Assembly: GCF_004011175.1 (NCBI RefSeq)
Contig: NZ_RQXX01000009.1
Location: 1 to 64,000, forward strand
From: Mesobaculum littorinae
GTDB taxonomy: Bacteria > Pseudomonadota > Alphaproteobacteria > Rhodobacterales > Rhodobacteraceae
Length of the DNA stretch: 64,000 nucleotides
Direction: 5' to 3'
The notes below the pieces were generated by a model, which saw only the letters and a program-made list of their open reading frames with translations, ran no database searches and was not told the origin of the DNA. Position 1 is the stretch's first letter, and each line of letters starts with the position of its first letter. The position numbers and the translations under genes are program-made. Of this stretch, positions 42,802 to 52,607 are shown one piece after another.

Positions 42802-45394
42802 TGACGATCCGTCCGGGCACGACGATCAGCTTTTTCGGGCTGCCGCCATTCAGCGCCTTCTGCACCGTGTCGGTGTCGAGCACGAGCTTCTCGATCTCGG
42901 CCCGGCCCATGTCTGCCGGCACGGTGATTTCCGAGCGCCGCTTGCCGTTGATCTGGATCGGCATGGTGACGCTGTCCTCGACCAGCAGGGCGGGATCGGC
43001 CTCTGGCCACTCCTCGCGCGCGACGAGCCCCTTGCCGCCCAGCATCTGCCAGATCTCCTCGGCCAGGTGCGGGGTCATCGGCGCCATCAGCTGCGCCAGC
43101 GTCTGCATCGCCTCGCGCTTGGCGCCACGCCCGGCCTCGGACTTCGACAGCTGGTTGGTGAAGGCGTAAAGCCGCGCGACCGCCGAGTTGAAGCCGAAGC
43201 TTTCGATCCCCATCGTCACGTCGTGGATGGTGCGGTGCAGAGCGCGCAGCAGATCCTGGTCCGCCTCGGGGTCGCCCTCGACCGCGGTCTCGTCGACCTC
43301 GGAAGCCAGGCGCCAGACCCGCGACAGGTGGCGATGCGCGGCCTCGGCCCCGCTGGCGGTCCATTCGACGTCCCGCTCGGGCGGGCTGTCGGACAGGACG
43401 AACCACCGCGCGGTGTCGGCGCCGTAATGGTCGATGATCGCCACCGGGTCGACGACGTTGCGCTTGGACTTCGACATCTTGATCGAGGGGCCGACCGTCA
43501 CCTCTACCGCGGGGTCGGATTTCAGCACGGTGCGGCCGTCCCGCTCTTCGACGTCCGAGGGGAAATACCATGTGGTGCGGCCGGTCGCGTCCCGGGTCGA
43601 ATAGGTCTCGTGCGTGACCATGCCTTGGGTGAACAGCGCGTCGAAGGGCTCGACCCCCTTTTCGGGAAGGTGGCCGGTGGCATTCATCGCCCGCGCGAAG
43701 AACCGCGAATAAAGCAGGTGCAAAATCGCGTGCTCGATGCCGCCGATATACTGGTCGACATTCATCCAGTAGGCGGCTTCCTCGGCGTCGGTGGGCGTTT
43801 CGGCCCGGGGCGAGGTGAAGCGGGCGTAGTACCACGACGAATCGACGAAGGTGTCCATCGTGTCGGTTTCGCGCTTGGCCGGCCCGCCGCAGGAAGGGCA
43901 GGCCACGTCGCGCCACGTCGGATGGCGGTCCAGCGGATTGCCCGGCTTGTCGAAATCGATGTCCTTGGGCAGTTCGACCGGCAGGTTTTCCTTTTTCTCG
44001 GGCACCACGCCGCAGGCGTCGCAATGCACCACCGGGATCGGGCAGCCCCAGTAGCGCTGGCGGCTGAGCCCCCAGTCGCGCAGGCGGAACTGGGTCCGGG
44101 CGGTGCCCCAGCCGTTCTCGTCGAACAGCGCCAGCGTCTGGTCCATCGCCTCCTGGCAGGTGATCTCGGTCCCCGCCTCGCCGAACCAGCGGATGTATTT
44201 CACGGTCTCGGTCTTCGCGGGCACGAAGGCCGGGCCGCCGCGTTCTGGCGGCACGTAGTCGGGCGAGCCGTGGTCGGCGACCTCGTCGGTCCACCATGCG
44301 GGCACGAAGACGGAATGGACGGGCAGGTCGTATTTCCGCGCGAAGTCGAGGTCGCGCTGGTCATGCGCCGGGCAGCCGATGATCGCGCCCGTGCCATAGT
44401 CCATCAGCACGAAGTTCGCGATGTAGAGCGGCAGCTCCCAGTCGGGATCGGCGGGGTGGGTCACCTTGACGCCGGTGTCGAAGCCCAGCTTCTCGGCGGT
44501 TTCCAGCGCCTCTTCCGAGGTGCCTATCCGGCGGCACTGCGCACAGAACGCGGCGACCTCAGGGCTTTGCGCCTCAAGTGCGCGGGCCAGCGGGTGGTCG
44601 GCGGCGATGGCGGCAAAGCTCGGGCCGCGCATGGTGTCGGCGCGGGTGGTATAGACGGGCAGGTCGTCAAAGCCCTCGGGCGCGCCCTTCAATCCGAAGG
44701 AAAACGCGAGGCCCTGGCTCTTGCCGATCCAGTTGCGCTGCATCGTCTTGACCTTGTCGGGCCAGTTGTCCAGCCGGTCCAGCGCGGCCAGAAGCTCATC
44801 CGAATACTGCGAGATGCGGAAGAACCACTGCGTCAGTTCACGCCGCTCGACCAGGGCGCCCGAGCGCCAGCCGCGCCCGTCCTCGACCTGTTCGTTGGCC
44901 AGCACGGTCATGTCGACGGGGTCCCAGTTCACCACCGCGTTCTTGCGGTAGGCCAGACCCTTTTCCATCATGTCGATGAACATCGCCTGCTGCTTGCCGT
45001 AATAGTCGGGGTCGCAGGTGGCGAATTCGCGGCTCCAGTCCAGCGACAGGCCCAGCTTGGAAAACTGCGCCTTCATGTTGGCGATGTTGCCGTAGGTCCA
45101 GTCGCCGGGATGCACCTTGCGCTCCTGCGCGGCGTTCTCGGCGGGCAGGCCGAAGGCGTCCCAGCCCATCGGGTGCAGCACCGCGTGGCCGGTGGCCAGC
45201 TTGTAGCGGGCCACGACGTCGCCCATCGTGTAGTTGCGCACATGCCCGATATGCAGGTCGCCCGACGGGTAGGGAAACATCTCGAGCACGTAGTATTTCG
45301 GTTTGCCCGGATCCCGGACTGCCTTGAACGTCTCGTCCTCGGACCAGGCGTCCTGCCATTTCGGTTCGATCTCGCCTGCCGCGTAGCGCGCCAT
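42788..45394 (-). CDS. leuS: Leucyl-tRNA synthetase
   Basis: An 868-aa class I aminoacyl-tRNA synthetase of normal length. HIGH motif in [18 protein letters not shown], editing domain with [20 protein letters not shown], zinc-like CDACG and CPSCGG pairs, tryptophan-rich catalytic segment [13 protein letters not shown] and KMSKS in [12 protein letters not shown]. The start at 45394 begins the conserved [14 protein letters not shown]; a longer frame to 45433 is Lys/Arg-rich leader. It heads the leuS-lptE-holA operon. Confidence 0.98.
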   Translation of the reverse strand: MARYAAGEIEPKWQDAWSEDETFKAVRDPGKPKYYVLEMFPYPSGDLHIGHVRNYTMGDVVARYKLATGHAVLHPMGWDAFGLPAENAAQERKVHPGDWTYGNIANMKAQFSKLGLSLDWSREFATCDPDYYGKQQAMFIDMMEKGLAYRKNAVVNWDPVDMTVLANEQVEDGRGWRSGALVERRELTQWFFRISQYSDELLAALDRLDNWPDKVKTMQRNWIGKSQGLAFSFGLKGAPEGFDDLPVYTTRADTMRGPSFAAIAADHPLARALEAQSPEVAAFCAQCRRIGTSEEALETAEKLGFDTGVKVTHPADPDWELPLYIANFVLMDYGTGAIIGCPAHDQRDLDFARKYDLPVHSVFVPAWWTDEVADHGSPDYVPPERGGPAFVPAKTETVKYIRWFGEAGTEITCQEAMDQTLALFDENGWGTARTQFRLRDWGLSRQRYWGCPIPVVHCDACGVVPEKKENLPVELPKDIDFDKPGNPLDRHPTWRDVACPSCGGPAKRETDTMDTFVDSSWYYARFTSPRAETPTDAEEAAYWMNVDQYIGGIEHAILHLLYSRFFARAMNATGHLPEKGVEPFDALFTQGMVTHETYSTRDATGRTTWYFPSDVEERDGRTVLKSDPAVEVTVGPSIKMSKSKRNVVDPVAIIDHYGADTARWFVLSDSPPERDVEWTASGAEAAHRHLSRVWRLASEVDETAVEGDPEADQDLLRALHRTIHDVTMGIESFGFNSAVARLYAFTNQLSKSEAGRGAKREAMQTLAQLMAPMTPHLAEEIWQMLGGKGLVAREEWPEADPALLVEDSVTMPIQINGKRRSEITVPADMGRAEIEKLVLDTDTVQKALNGGSPKKLIVVPGRIVNVVV

Positions 45395-45609
45395 AACCCT
45401 CGCCTTCTTCTGTCGGCCGGGGCCTTCGGCCACCCCGGCTCGGCCGGGCGCGGCCGCCTTGCGGCGGCGCGCGCGCCCCGGGCTTGATACGGGCGGGGGC
45501 CGGTCACGTCCAGAAGCTTTGCCCGGCGACCCCGCGGCGGGGCCCCCGCGCTGGCCAGCGGGGCGGCGGGCGACTAGGCTGGCGCGTGCGCAGCAACGGA
45601 CGGACGGCG

Positions 45610-46869
45610 ATGAAATTCCTCTTCCTGCACCAGAACTTTCCCGGCCAGTTCAAGCATCTGGCCCCGGCGCTGGTGCAGGCGGGGCACGAGGTCTTCGCCC
45701 TGACCTCACGCTTCGAGCAGTCGCAGACATGGCGCGGCGTCCGCATCATCGCCTATCGCTGGTCCGAGCCCGAGGCGCAGCGACACCACGCGTGGCTGGG
45801 CCTGATGAACCGCGCCGTCCACCGGGGCGAGGTCTGCCTGCGCGCGCTGCAGTCGCTCAAGGCGCGGGGACTTCAGCCCGACGCGATCATCGCGCATTCG
45901 GGCTGGGGCGAGGCGCTCTTCGTGCGCGACGTCTTTCCCGATACCCCCTTGGGCATCTTCTCCGAGCTCTATTACCGGGCCGAGGGCAGCGATATCGATT
46001 TCGACCCCGAGTTCCAGACCGGACAGGAGTTCGGGCGCAGCGCGCGGATCCGCATGCGGAACCTGGCGATGCGGATGCAGCTTGAGTCGGCGGACCGCGG
46101 AATCAGCCCCACCCGGTTCCAGGCCGATACGCATCCGCCCGACCTGCGCGACCGGATCGACGTGATCCACGACGGCATCGACACCGACGCCATCCGCCCG
46201 GCGGCCGACGCGGTCTACGACCATGACAGCCTGCGCCTGACCCGCGACGACGAGGTCGTGACCTTCGTCAATCGCAACCTTGAACCCTATCGCGGCTATC
46301 ACTCCTTCATGCGCGCGCTGCCGGCTCTTCTGAAGGCGCGGCCGCGGGCGCGGGTGATGATCGTGGGCAGCGACGGCGTTTCCTACGGGGCGGCGCCCAA
46401 GGACGGCCGGTCGTGGAAGCAGGTCTTCCTCGACGAGGTGCGCCCGCAGATCCCGCAGGAGGACTGGGCGCGGGTCCATTTCGTGGGCCAGCTGCCCTAT
46501 GGCGCATTCCTGTCGCTGCTGCAGGTCTCGACCGTGCATGTCTACCTGACCTATCCCTTCGTGCTCAGCTGGAGCCTGATGGAGGCGATGGCGGCGGAAT
46601 GCGCGATCGTCGCCAGCGACACCGCCCCGGTGCGCGAGGTGATCGAGGACGGGCAGACGGGGGTTCTGGTGGATTTCTTCGATCCGGCCGCGATCGCCGA
46701 CCAGATTGCGCGGCTGGCCGCCGACCCGGAGCGGCGCGCCGCGCTGGGCCGGGCCGCGCGGCAGAGGATCGTGGAGCGCTACGACCTGAGCCGGGTCTGC
46801 CTGCCGCAGCATTTCGCCTGGGTCGAGCGGCTTGCGGCCTCGGGCCCTGCGCGAAACGGCACTGCGTAG
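45610..46869 (+). CDS. Glycosyltransferase family 4 protein
   Basis: A 419-aa GT-B fold enzyme. [21 protein letters not shown] is the start of a family seen in Rhodobacteraceae polysaccharide work; the acceptor half is N-terminal and the C-terminal half has [24 protein letters not shown], GTs_1-like [17 protein letters not shown] and the nucleotide-sugar E-x7-E region [16 protein letters not shown]. It probably adds a hexose to an envelope glycan. It is divergent from leuS and is not in an obvious polysaccharide cluster. Confidence 0.88.
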   Translation: MKFLFLHQNFPGQFKHLAPALVQAGHEVFALTSRFEQSQTWRGVRIIAYRWSEPEAQRHHAWLGLMNRAVHRGEVCLRALQSLKARGLQPDAIIAHSGWGEALFVRDVFPDTPLGIFSELYYRAEGSDIDFDPEFQTGQEFGRSARIRMRNLAMRMQLESADRGISPTRFQADTHPPDLRDRIDVIHDGIDTDAIRPAADAVYDHDSLRLTRDDEVVTFVNRNLEPYRGYHSFMRALPALLKARPRARVMIVGSDGVSYGAAPKDGRSWKQVFLDEVRPQIPQEDWARVHFVGQLPYGAFLSLLQVSTVHVYLTYPFVLSWSLMEAMAAECAIVASDTAPVREVIEDGQTGVLVDFFDPAAIADQIARLAADPERRAALGRAARQRIVERYDLSRVCLPQHFAWVERLAASGPARNGTA

Positions 46870-46989
46870 CCTGGCCTGCCATCGCCGGGCGCGCGACGAT
46901 CCCCGAGGCCCATGAGGATTCGGCGCTGCGCGGGCCCGGAGGGCAGGGGCGGTGGGGATATGTTGCGGCGCCGGTCGCGGCGCCGCGGA

Positions 46990-47502
46990 TCACAGCTTGC
47001 TGTCGCGAATGCGCAGTTGGCGGGCGCGGGTCAGGATCGCGTCTTCGATCGCGCGCACCGTGTCGGCGGTCGCGGGGCCCGAGCGCGAGGCCAGCGCCAC
47101 GTTCAGCGACCGCGCGTCCAGCGCGGGGTCCTGCACGTAGACGGTAGCCCGGTAGGGGGTGCCGCCCCCCGGAGGCGTGCCGTAGCCGTAGACCAGAACG
47201 CCCGAGAACGGGTCGGCGGCCTCGACCGGCATGAAGTCCAGGACTTCCTGCGCCGCCGTCCAGATGTACTTGTTCACCTCGACGGTGGTGTTCGGGTCGT
47301 CGCCCGAATTGAACAGGTCCCACACCGTGTCGCGGTTGGCGCGGCGGGCAAGCGGCGTCGCTTCGCGCTGGCGCAGCACGGCCTCGCTTGGGCCGGTTTG
47401 CGGCCCGGCGGTTTCGGCCGCGCCGCCGCCAAAGGGTCCCACGCCGCAACCGGCAAGAAGGACGAGCGGGGCGCAGGCCCTGGCGAGACTCAACATGTTC
47501 AT
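46990..47502 (-). CDS. DUF3576 lipoprotein
   Basis: A 170-aa lipoprotein with signal MNMLSLARACAPLVLLAGC (lipobox LLAGC, Cys19) followed by a Gly-rich linker and the DUF3576 core: NRDTVWDLFNSGDDPNTTVEVNKYIW, TAAQEVLDFMP and the C-terminal DTVRAIEDAILTRARQLRI. The family is confined to alphaproteobacteria and is uncharacterised. It is divergent from the porin gene, with a 537-bp spacer between them. Confidence 0.85.
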   Translation of the reverse strand: MNMLSLARACAPLVLLAGCGVGPFGGGAAETAGPQTGPSEAVLRQREATPLARRANRDTVWDLFNSGDDPNTTVEVNKYIWTAAQEVLDFMPVEAADPFSGVLVYGYGTPPGGGTPYRATVYVQDPALDARSLNVALASRSGPATADTVRAIEDAILTRARQLRIRDSKL

Positions 47503-48039
47503 ACTTCCCCGGTCTCCGGCCCGTTAGAAATGCGAGGATTTGGTAACGCACTCGCGACCCTGCCACAAGGCGCAGGCGAATCCCCTGTGCGGCCCACCCG
47601 GTGATTCCAAGCCCCCGCGGGCCACGTGGCCCGCGCGGCGCAGGCCCGGCGGTCTTTCCGCGTCGGCTCCTTCGCAGCGCGGTCGGCATGGCCGCGAACG
47701 CCCCGCCAAGGAGCCCATAGAGATGATGGCGCGCCCGCGCGCGAGGCGCCGGGCGCGGGCGCGGGCCTACGCGGGGGGCGCACCTGGTGGGCCGGGGCGG
47801 ACAGCGAGGGGCGGCCGCGAAAGTCCTGTCTTTCCCTTGTATGAAACGGGTGCAGGGCGGCGTCCGGGCCGGTGTCGGGCAGGCGGGTTTCCCCGGTGTG
47901 GCACGCTTGCACCAATTTTGGGGGACTAGCCCGGCCGGGGGCTCGGCAGTCTTGCACGAAGAGGGGGAAAGGCGCATTTCTCGCCCCGTGCCTGAGGGGA
48001 GTTTTCCCTCGGGGCCAAGTTCTGAAAATGAGGGAAAAC
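47503..48039. other. Long non-coding spacer between DUF3576 gene and porin gene
   Basis: No gene supported in 537 bp. It holds a 20-bp perfect palindrome (47616-47635), a hairpin GAGGGGA/TTCCCTC with loop GTT (47994-48010) in the porin leader, and the CTTGCACC(AATTTTGGGG) region around 47908-47925. The last 150 bp should carry the porin promoter and a long 5' leader; I could not fix -35/-10 boxes. Candidates for a small RNA or antisense porin regulator would lie here. Confidence 0.4.
47616..47635. repeat. 20-bp perfect palindrome
   Basis: CGCGGGCCAC-GTGGCCCGCG is uninterrupted and self-complementary over 20 bp, with a CACGTG centre. As RNA it could not close a loop without losing the middle pairs, which favours a protein-binding site over a terminator. 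Confidence 0.5.
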
Positions 48040-49035
48040 ATGAAAAAGGTTCTCTTCGCGACCACCGCGCTGCTGGCGACCTCCGGCTTTGCGATGGCCC
48101 AGGAAATGCAAGTTTCGGGTGCTGCCGAAGCCGGTATCTTCGGCGGTTCGGACATCGAAGACCAGTTCCACACCGACGTGGACGTCACCTTCACCGGCAC
48201 CGGCGAAACCGACACCGGCCTGACCTTCGGCTTCGACATCGACCTCGACGAGGAAATCGGTGACAACAACGCCGTCACCGGCGGTGCTGAATCCGGCGCG
48301 ACCCGCGACGACTCGGACGACGGCGGCGCGTCGATCTTCGTGTCGGGCGCCTTCGGCACCATCACCTTCGGTGACACCGACGGCGGCTTCGACTGGGCCC
48401 TGCAAGAAGCCATCATCGGCTCGTCGATCCGTGACGACCACGAGCATGCCGGCTACAACGGCAACGCTGGCCTGGACGGCATCTACGACGGTCAGATCGT
48501 TCGTTACGAATATGCCTTCGCCGACTTCGCAGTCGCCGCGTCGGTCGAAATGGACGACGATCCGGACACCGATGGCGACGGCAACCCCGTCTTCGGCCTG
48601 GGTGGTAAGTACACCGGCGATTTCGCTGGCGTCGCTTTCTCGGCCGGCCTCGGCTACCAGACCTCGGACGTTGACTTCGACGACGAAGACGTCGACGACG
48701 AAGGCTTCGACATCTACGGTCTGTCGCTGGGCGCCGAGTTCGGCGGCGGCTTCTCGGCCATCGCGAACTACTCGGATCTCGACGGCTACAACGGCAACGA
48801 CAGCCACACCGGCATCGCGCTGGGCTACACCACCGGTGCTCTGACCGTCGCTGCCAACTACGGCGTGTTCGATCGTGAACTCGACGGCGAAGACGACGTC
48901 AGCGGCTACGGCCTGATCGCCAACTACGACCTGGGCGGCGGTGCCGAAGTGCAAGCCGGCTACGGCAACAACGACTTCGGCGACGACGACGTCGACTTCG
49001 ACACCTACTCGCTGGGTGTGGCGATGTCCTTCTGA
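48040..49035 (+). CDS. Outer-membrane porin, Rhodobacterales type
   Basis: A 331-aa exported protein: signal MKKVLFATTALLATSGFAMA, then QEMQVSGAAEAGIF and amphipathic beta-strands with aromatic girdles, ending in GVAMSF with the C-terminal Phe typical of outer-membrane barrels. Many loops are strongly acidic (DEDVDDEGFD, DDVDFDTY), implying cation preference. Codon use is very biased, as in highly expressed genes. The ATG at 48040 has AGGG upstream; an in-frame ATG at 48028 is an alternative. A strong terminator follows. Confidence 0.92.
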   Translation: MKKVLFATTALLATSGFAMAQEMQVSGAAEAGIFGGSDIEDQFHTDVDVTFTGTGETDTGLTFGFDIDLDEEIGDNNAVTGGAESGATRDDSDDGGASIFVSGAFGTITFGDTDGGFDWALQEAIIGSSIRDDHEHAGYNGNAGLDGIYDGQIVRYEYAFADFAVAASVEMDDDPDTDGDGNPVFGLGGKYTGDFAGVAFSAGLGYQTSDVDFDDEDVDDEGFDIYGLSLGAEFGGGFSAIANYSDLDGYNGNDSHTGIALGYTTGALTVAANYGVFDRELDGEDDVSGYGLIANYDLGGGAEVQAGYGNNDFGDDDVDFDTYSLGVAMSF

Positions 49036-49057
49036 TCCCACTGGGATTGAAGACGAG

Positions 49058-49088
49058 AGGGCGGGCCTTTGGCCCGCCCTTTTCTTTT
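49058..49088 (+). terminator. Rho-independent terminator of the porin gene
   Basis: A 10-bp perfect stem AGGGCGGGCC/GGCCCGCCCT with loop TTT (49058-49080), followed by TTTCTTTT. It stands 23 bp after the porin stop codon. Confidence 0.93.
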
Positions 49089-49134
49089 GCGCAGTCCTGT
49101 GGCTTTACGAGGGTCGCGAAAGGGAGGTGCCGCC

Positions 49135-49788
49135 ATGAGCCTTGATGACATTACCCGCCGTCTGCGCGCGGCTGAGATCCGTGCGGGCCGCGCCCCGGGG
49201 TCGGTCACGCTGATCGCCGTGTCCAAGGTGCAGCCCGACGACCGCGTGCGCGCCGTGCTGGACCAGGGCCACAGGGTGTTCGGCGAAAACAGGGTGCAGG
49301 AGGCCGCCGGCAAATGGCCGGGATTCCGCGACAGTCACGGGCCCGTCGACCTGCATCTTCTGGGCCCCTTGCAAAGCAACAAGGCGCGGCAGGCGATGGA
49401 GCTGTTCCAGGCGATCCATTCGCTGGACCGGCCCAAGCTGGCGCAGGCGCTGGCCCGGCTGGCGCAGGAGCTGGGGCAGTGCCCCGACCTCTTCGTGCAG
49501 GTCAACACCGGGGAAGAGCCGCAGAAGGCCGGTGTCGCCCCCTCCGGGGCCGATGAGTTCGTGAGCCAGTGCCGCGCACTGGACCTGCCGGTAAAGGGCC
49601 TGATGTGCATCCCTCCGGCCGACGAACAGCCCAGCCTGCATTTCGCGCTGCTGGCCAAGATCGCCGCGCGCAACGGCCTGCCGGCGCTGTCGATGGGGAT
49701 GAGCGGGGACTTCGAAGAGGCGGTGATGCAGGGTGCGACCCATGTCCGCGTGGGCTCGGCCATCTTCGGGGCGCGCCAGACCGGCTGA
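49135..49788 (+). CDS. yggS: YggS family PLP-homeostasis protein
   Basis: A 217-aa PLP-binding barrel protein (YggS/PLPBP). The PLP-lysine is in LIAVSKVQPDDRV, with the conserved FGENRVQEA, HLLGPLQSNKA, QVNTGEEPQKAG and SMGMSGDFEEAVMQGATHVRVGSAIFG. It buffers pyridoxal phosphate and affects amino acid balance. The ATG at 49135 follows AGGGAGGTGCCGCC. It lies after the porin terminator and is convergent with the L,D-transpeptidase gene. Confidence 0.95.
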   Translation: MSLDDITRRLRAAEIRAGRAPGSVTLIAVSKVQPDDRVRAVLDQGHRVFGENRVQEAAGKWPGFRDSHGPVDLHLLGPLQSNKARQAMELFQAIHSLDRPKLAQALARLAQELGQCPDLFVQVNTGEEPQKAGVAPSGADEFVSQCRALDLPVKGLMCIPPADEQPSLHFALLAKIAARNGLPALSMGMSGDFEEAVMQGATHVRVGSAIFGARQTG

Positions 49789-49821
49789 CCGCCCTCCGGA
49801 AGCGGTTTTGCGGCCGCCTTC

Positions 49822-50334
49822 TCAGCCGCCACGCGGCGGCAGGCCCGCGGGCACCGCAAGGGGCGTGCCCGGCGGCGCGTTGCGGGCCAGCCAAAGCAGA
49901 TCGCCGGGGGCCATGGCGATGCACCCCTCGGTGGGCCGCGCGGGTCCGCGCCAGCGGTGCAGGAAGATCGCCGACCCGCGCCCCCGGCCCGCCGGGTGCC
50001 GGTTCCAGTCGGTGACCAGGATCAGATCGTAAAGCGCATCTCCCCGCCGCAGCCTTTCGTGCGAATAGGCGTGCGGCGCCTGCACCGGGCCGTTGTAGTT
50101 GGGGTCGGCCGGGTCGTCTGACCAGAGGTCGCGCGGCCCGATCGGGCGGGCCCAGGGGGCCGGGGCGGGCATTCGGTCGGGCCGGTAAAGACAGGCCTCG
50201 ATCCGCCATGTCCCGGCAGGCGTGCCGCCGTCGCCTTCGCGCTTGGTCGTCACGACGCCGCCACGTCCGATCGTGCAGGGCAGGCGGTGCCCAAAGGCAA
50301 ACAGCCCACGCGGGGTCAGGCGCAGGTCCGTCAC
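49822..50334 (-). CDS. L,D-transpeptidase (YkuD) family protein
   Basis: A 170-aa protein with a YkuD catalytic domain: GDGGTPAGTWRIEACLYRPD early, LYDLILVTDWNRHPAGRGRGSAIFLH, and the catalytic RPTEGCIAM with the cysteine. No signal peptide or membrane segment is visible, as in a subgroup of small YkuD proteins that may act in the cytosol or be exported otherwise. It overlaps ribA by 4 bp. Confidence 0.85.
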   Translation of the reverse strand: MTDLRLTPRGLFAFGHRLPCTIGRGGVVTTKREGDGGTPAGTWRIEACLYRPDRMPAPAPWARPIGPRDLWSDDPADPNYNGPVQAPHAYSHERLRRGDALYDLILVTDWNRHPAGRGRGSAIFLHRWRGPARPTEGCIAMAPGDLLWLARNAPPGTPLAVPAGLPPRGG

Positions 50335-51419
50335 AACAGGTGTCCCGATTTCGCCGCCTTGGTCGCGAGGTAGGATTCGTTCAGCGGATTGCGCCCGATC
50401 TTGAGCGGCACCCGCTCGGTCACCGCGACGCCGCTCTTTTCCAGCATGGCGACCTTGGCGGGATTGTTCGTCAGCAGCCTGACCTGCGCGAATCCCATTT
50501 TCCGCAGGATCGCGGCGCCGATGCGGAAATCGCGCTCGTCATCCTCGAACCCCAGCCGGTGATTGGCCTCAACCGTGTCGAACCCCTGGTCCTGAAGGCT
50601 GTAGGCACGCATCTTGTTGGCCAGCCCGATGCCGCGCCCCTCCTGGTTGAGGTACAGCAGCACGCCGGAGCCCGTCGCCGCCATCTGCGCCAGCGCGCCG
50701 CGCAGCTGCGGCCCGCAATCGCATTTGAGCGATCCCAGAACGTCACCCGTGAAACATGCCGAGTGCAGCCGCGTCAGGGTGGGAAGCGACCGGTCCGGCT
50801 GGCCTATTTCCACCGCGTAGTGTTCCTCGCCCCCGTCGTCGGGGCGAAAGATGTGCAGCCGCCCGGCCTCGGCCGCGGCCATGGGCAGGCGGGCCGAGAT
50901 GACGGGGTCCAGGGCCGGCGCCTGCGACAGGAACGGCACCTGGTCGCCGATCACGATTCGCGTCAGCGCGCTGTCGCGTGCCAGCGCCTCGCCCGCCGCG
51001 ACCGGGCGCAGCACCGCGGCCGGCAAAAGCCGCGCCGACTTGACCAGCTGGATCGCGGCACGGTGCAGCCCGGCCTCGCCCCCGCGCAACGCCCGGAACG
51101 GACCCTTGAGCGGGGTTGCGAGGTCTCCGGCGGGATCGATGATCGCCCTCAGCCCGCGCGGCGTGATATCCTCGGGCACGGGCAGGCGGGCGATGTCGTC
51201 GTCGTAGACCCGCACTTTCAGCGTCTCGGCCCGCCGGTGGGTGATTGCCAGTTCCGCGGCCCCGCCCTGGGCCAGCGCGGTCAGGCGCGCGGGTTTCAGC
51301 GTCTCGGCCCCGGCGACCAGCGCCTCGACCCCGCCCCGCGACAGGATCACCGGCAACCCCATCCGCAGGTCGGATCGGGCGCGGGCAATGCGTTCGGCGT
51401 CGGTGGGGGCATAGGTCAT
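50331..51419 (-). CDS. ribA: GTP cyclohydrolase II
   Basis: A 362-aa enzyme that opens GTP for riboflavin synthesis. The C-terminal half (about 170-362) is the RibA domain with zinc ligands in CFTGDVLGSLKCDCGPQL, the catalytic NQEGRGIGLANKMRAYSLQD and VEANHRLGF. The N-terminal about 160 residues are an additional domain seen in alphaproteobacterial RibA proteins and loosely like a decayed DHBP synthase. Divergent from the response-regulator gene. Confidence 0.94.
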   Translation of the reverse strand: MTYAPTDAERIARARSDLRMGLPVILSRGGVEALVAGAETLKPARLTALAQGGAAELAITHRRAETLKVRVYDDDIARLPVPEDITPRGLRAIIDPAGDLATPLKGPFRALRGGEAGLHRAAIQLVKSARLLPAAVLRPVAAGEALARDSALTRIVIGDQVPFLSQAPALDPVISARLPMAAAEAGRLHIFRPDDGGEEHYAVEIGQPDRSLPTLTRLHSACFTGDVLGSLKCDCGPQLRGALAQMAATGSGVLLYLNQEGRGIGLANKMRAYSLQDQGFDTVEANHRLGFEDDERDFRIGAAILRKMGFAQVRLLTNNPAKVAMLEKSGVAVTERVPLKIGRNPLNESYLATKAAKSGHLL

Positions 51420-51582
51420 GGGGCGGGACTCTTTCGGCGTTTGCCCCGATCTAGGCGCATCTTCGCGGAATTGAAACAAACCCCGTGATTTCGACACGTC
51501 CGCGTGAGTCGCGGCGGCGTCGCCTTGAGGGAACCGCCATGCATCACGACTTGTTGTGGCGAAGAAGCGGAGGTGCCGAGGA

Positions 51583-52269
51583 ATGAGTGGTCTGAAGAAG
51601 ATTTTGCTGGTCGACGACGAGGACGATCTGCGCGAGGCATTAAGCGAACAGCTTGTGATGACCGAGGATTTCGACGTCTTCGAGGCGGGCTCCGGCGCGG
51701 ACGCGATGGAGAAGGTCAAGGCCGGTCACTTCGACCTCGTGATCCTCGACGTCGGTCTGCCGGACACGGACGGTCGCGAATTGTGCCGTCGGATGCGCAA
51801 GCAGGGGGTCAAGTGCCCCGTGCTGATGCTGACCGGCCATGACAGCGATGCGGATACGATCCTGGGTCTCGACGCCGGGGCCAATGACTATGTCACGAAG
51901 CCCTTCAAGTTTCCGGTCCTGCTGGCCCGCATCCGCGCGCAGTTGCGGCAGCACGAGCAGTCCGAGGATGCGGTGTTCCAGCTTGGGCCCTACAGCTTCC
52001 GTCCCGCGCAGAAGCTTCTGGTCGATGAGAAAGAGCGCAAGATCCGCCTGACCGAGAAAGAGACCAATATCCTCAAGTACCTCTACCGCGCGACCGATGG
52101 CGTCGTGGCGCGGGATGTCCTGCTGCACGAGGTCTGGGGCTACAATGCGGGCGTGACCACGCACACGCTGGAGACGCACATCTACCGTCTGCGCCAGAAG
52201 ATTGAGCCCGATCCGTCGAACGCCCGCCTGCTGGTGACCGAGTCGGGAGGTTACCGTCTGGTGGCCTGA
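51583..52269 (+). CDS. OmpR-type response regulator, CenR-like
   Basis: A 228-aa response regulator. Receiver domain about 5-120: acidic pocket DDED, phospho-acceptor aspartate in LVILDVGLP (about residue 55), LMLTGHDSDADTILGLDAGANDYVTKPF with the conserved Thr and Lys. DNA-binding winged helix about 130-226: TEKETNILKYLYRA, VWGYNAGVTTHTLETHIYRLRQKIEPD. It is very similar to what I recall of the alphaproteobacterial CenR, an essential cell-envelope regulator. No histidine kinase gene is adjacent. Confidence 0.88.
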   Translation: MSGLKKILLVDDEDDLREALSEQLVMTEDFDVFEAGSGADAMEKVKAGHFDLVILDVGLPDTDGRELCRRMRKQGVKCPVLMLTGHDSDADTILGLDAGANDYVTKPFKFPVLLARIRAQLRQHEQSEDAVFQLGPYSFRPAQKLLVDEKERKIRLTEKETNILKYLYRATDGVVARDVLLHEVWGYNAGVTTHTLETHIYRLRQKIEPDPSNARLLVTESGGYRLVA

Positions 52270-52607
52270 TCCCGCAGGCCCCGCGGACACGATCGCGATT
52301 TTTCTTCCGCTCCGTGGAACCGCAGCGTGACAGGGTGGTTGGGCTGACGACGAACGTGGCGGTGGCAGCTTTGTCCCGCCCTCGCGAAGAGACCCGCGCG
52401 CGCCCGGGTGAGGTGCGCATTTTCCCTGACAGACTTCGCCCGGACCTTTGCGTCCGGGCTTTTTTCTGCGCCTCTCGTGGGCGCGATCCCCGGGCGCCGG
52501 ATGGCGCGTCGGCCGCGGTTCCGCAGGTGGGGACCCGCGGGCCAAGGTTGCCTTCCGCAGCGGGCTGGCCCAAGACGGGGTGAGCCCCTTCAAAGACAGC
52601 AGGTCCC
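52270..52607. other. Spacer between response regulator and xthA
   Basis: 338 bp without a supportable gene. The only clear element is the terminator at 52438-52465. The remainder is GC-rich with CGCGCGCG runs; no promoter could be placed with confidence. Confidence 0.5.
52438..52466 (+). terminator. Rho-independent terminator
   Basis: An 8-bp perfect stem GCCCGGAC/GTCCGGGC with loop CTTTGC followed by six T residues. It lies about 170 bp after the response-regulator gene, implying a long 3' untranslated region. Confidence 0.9.
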
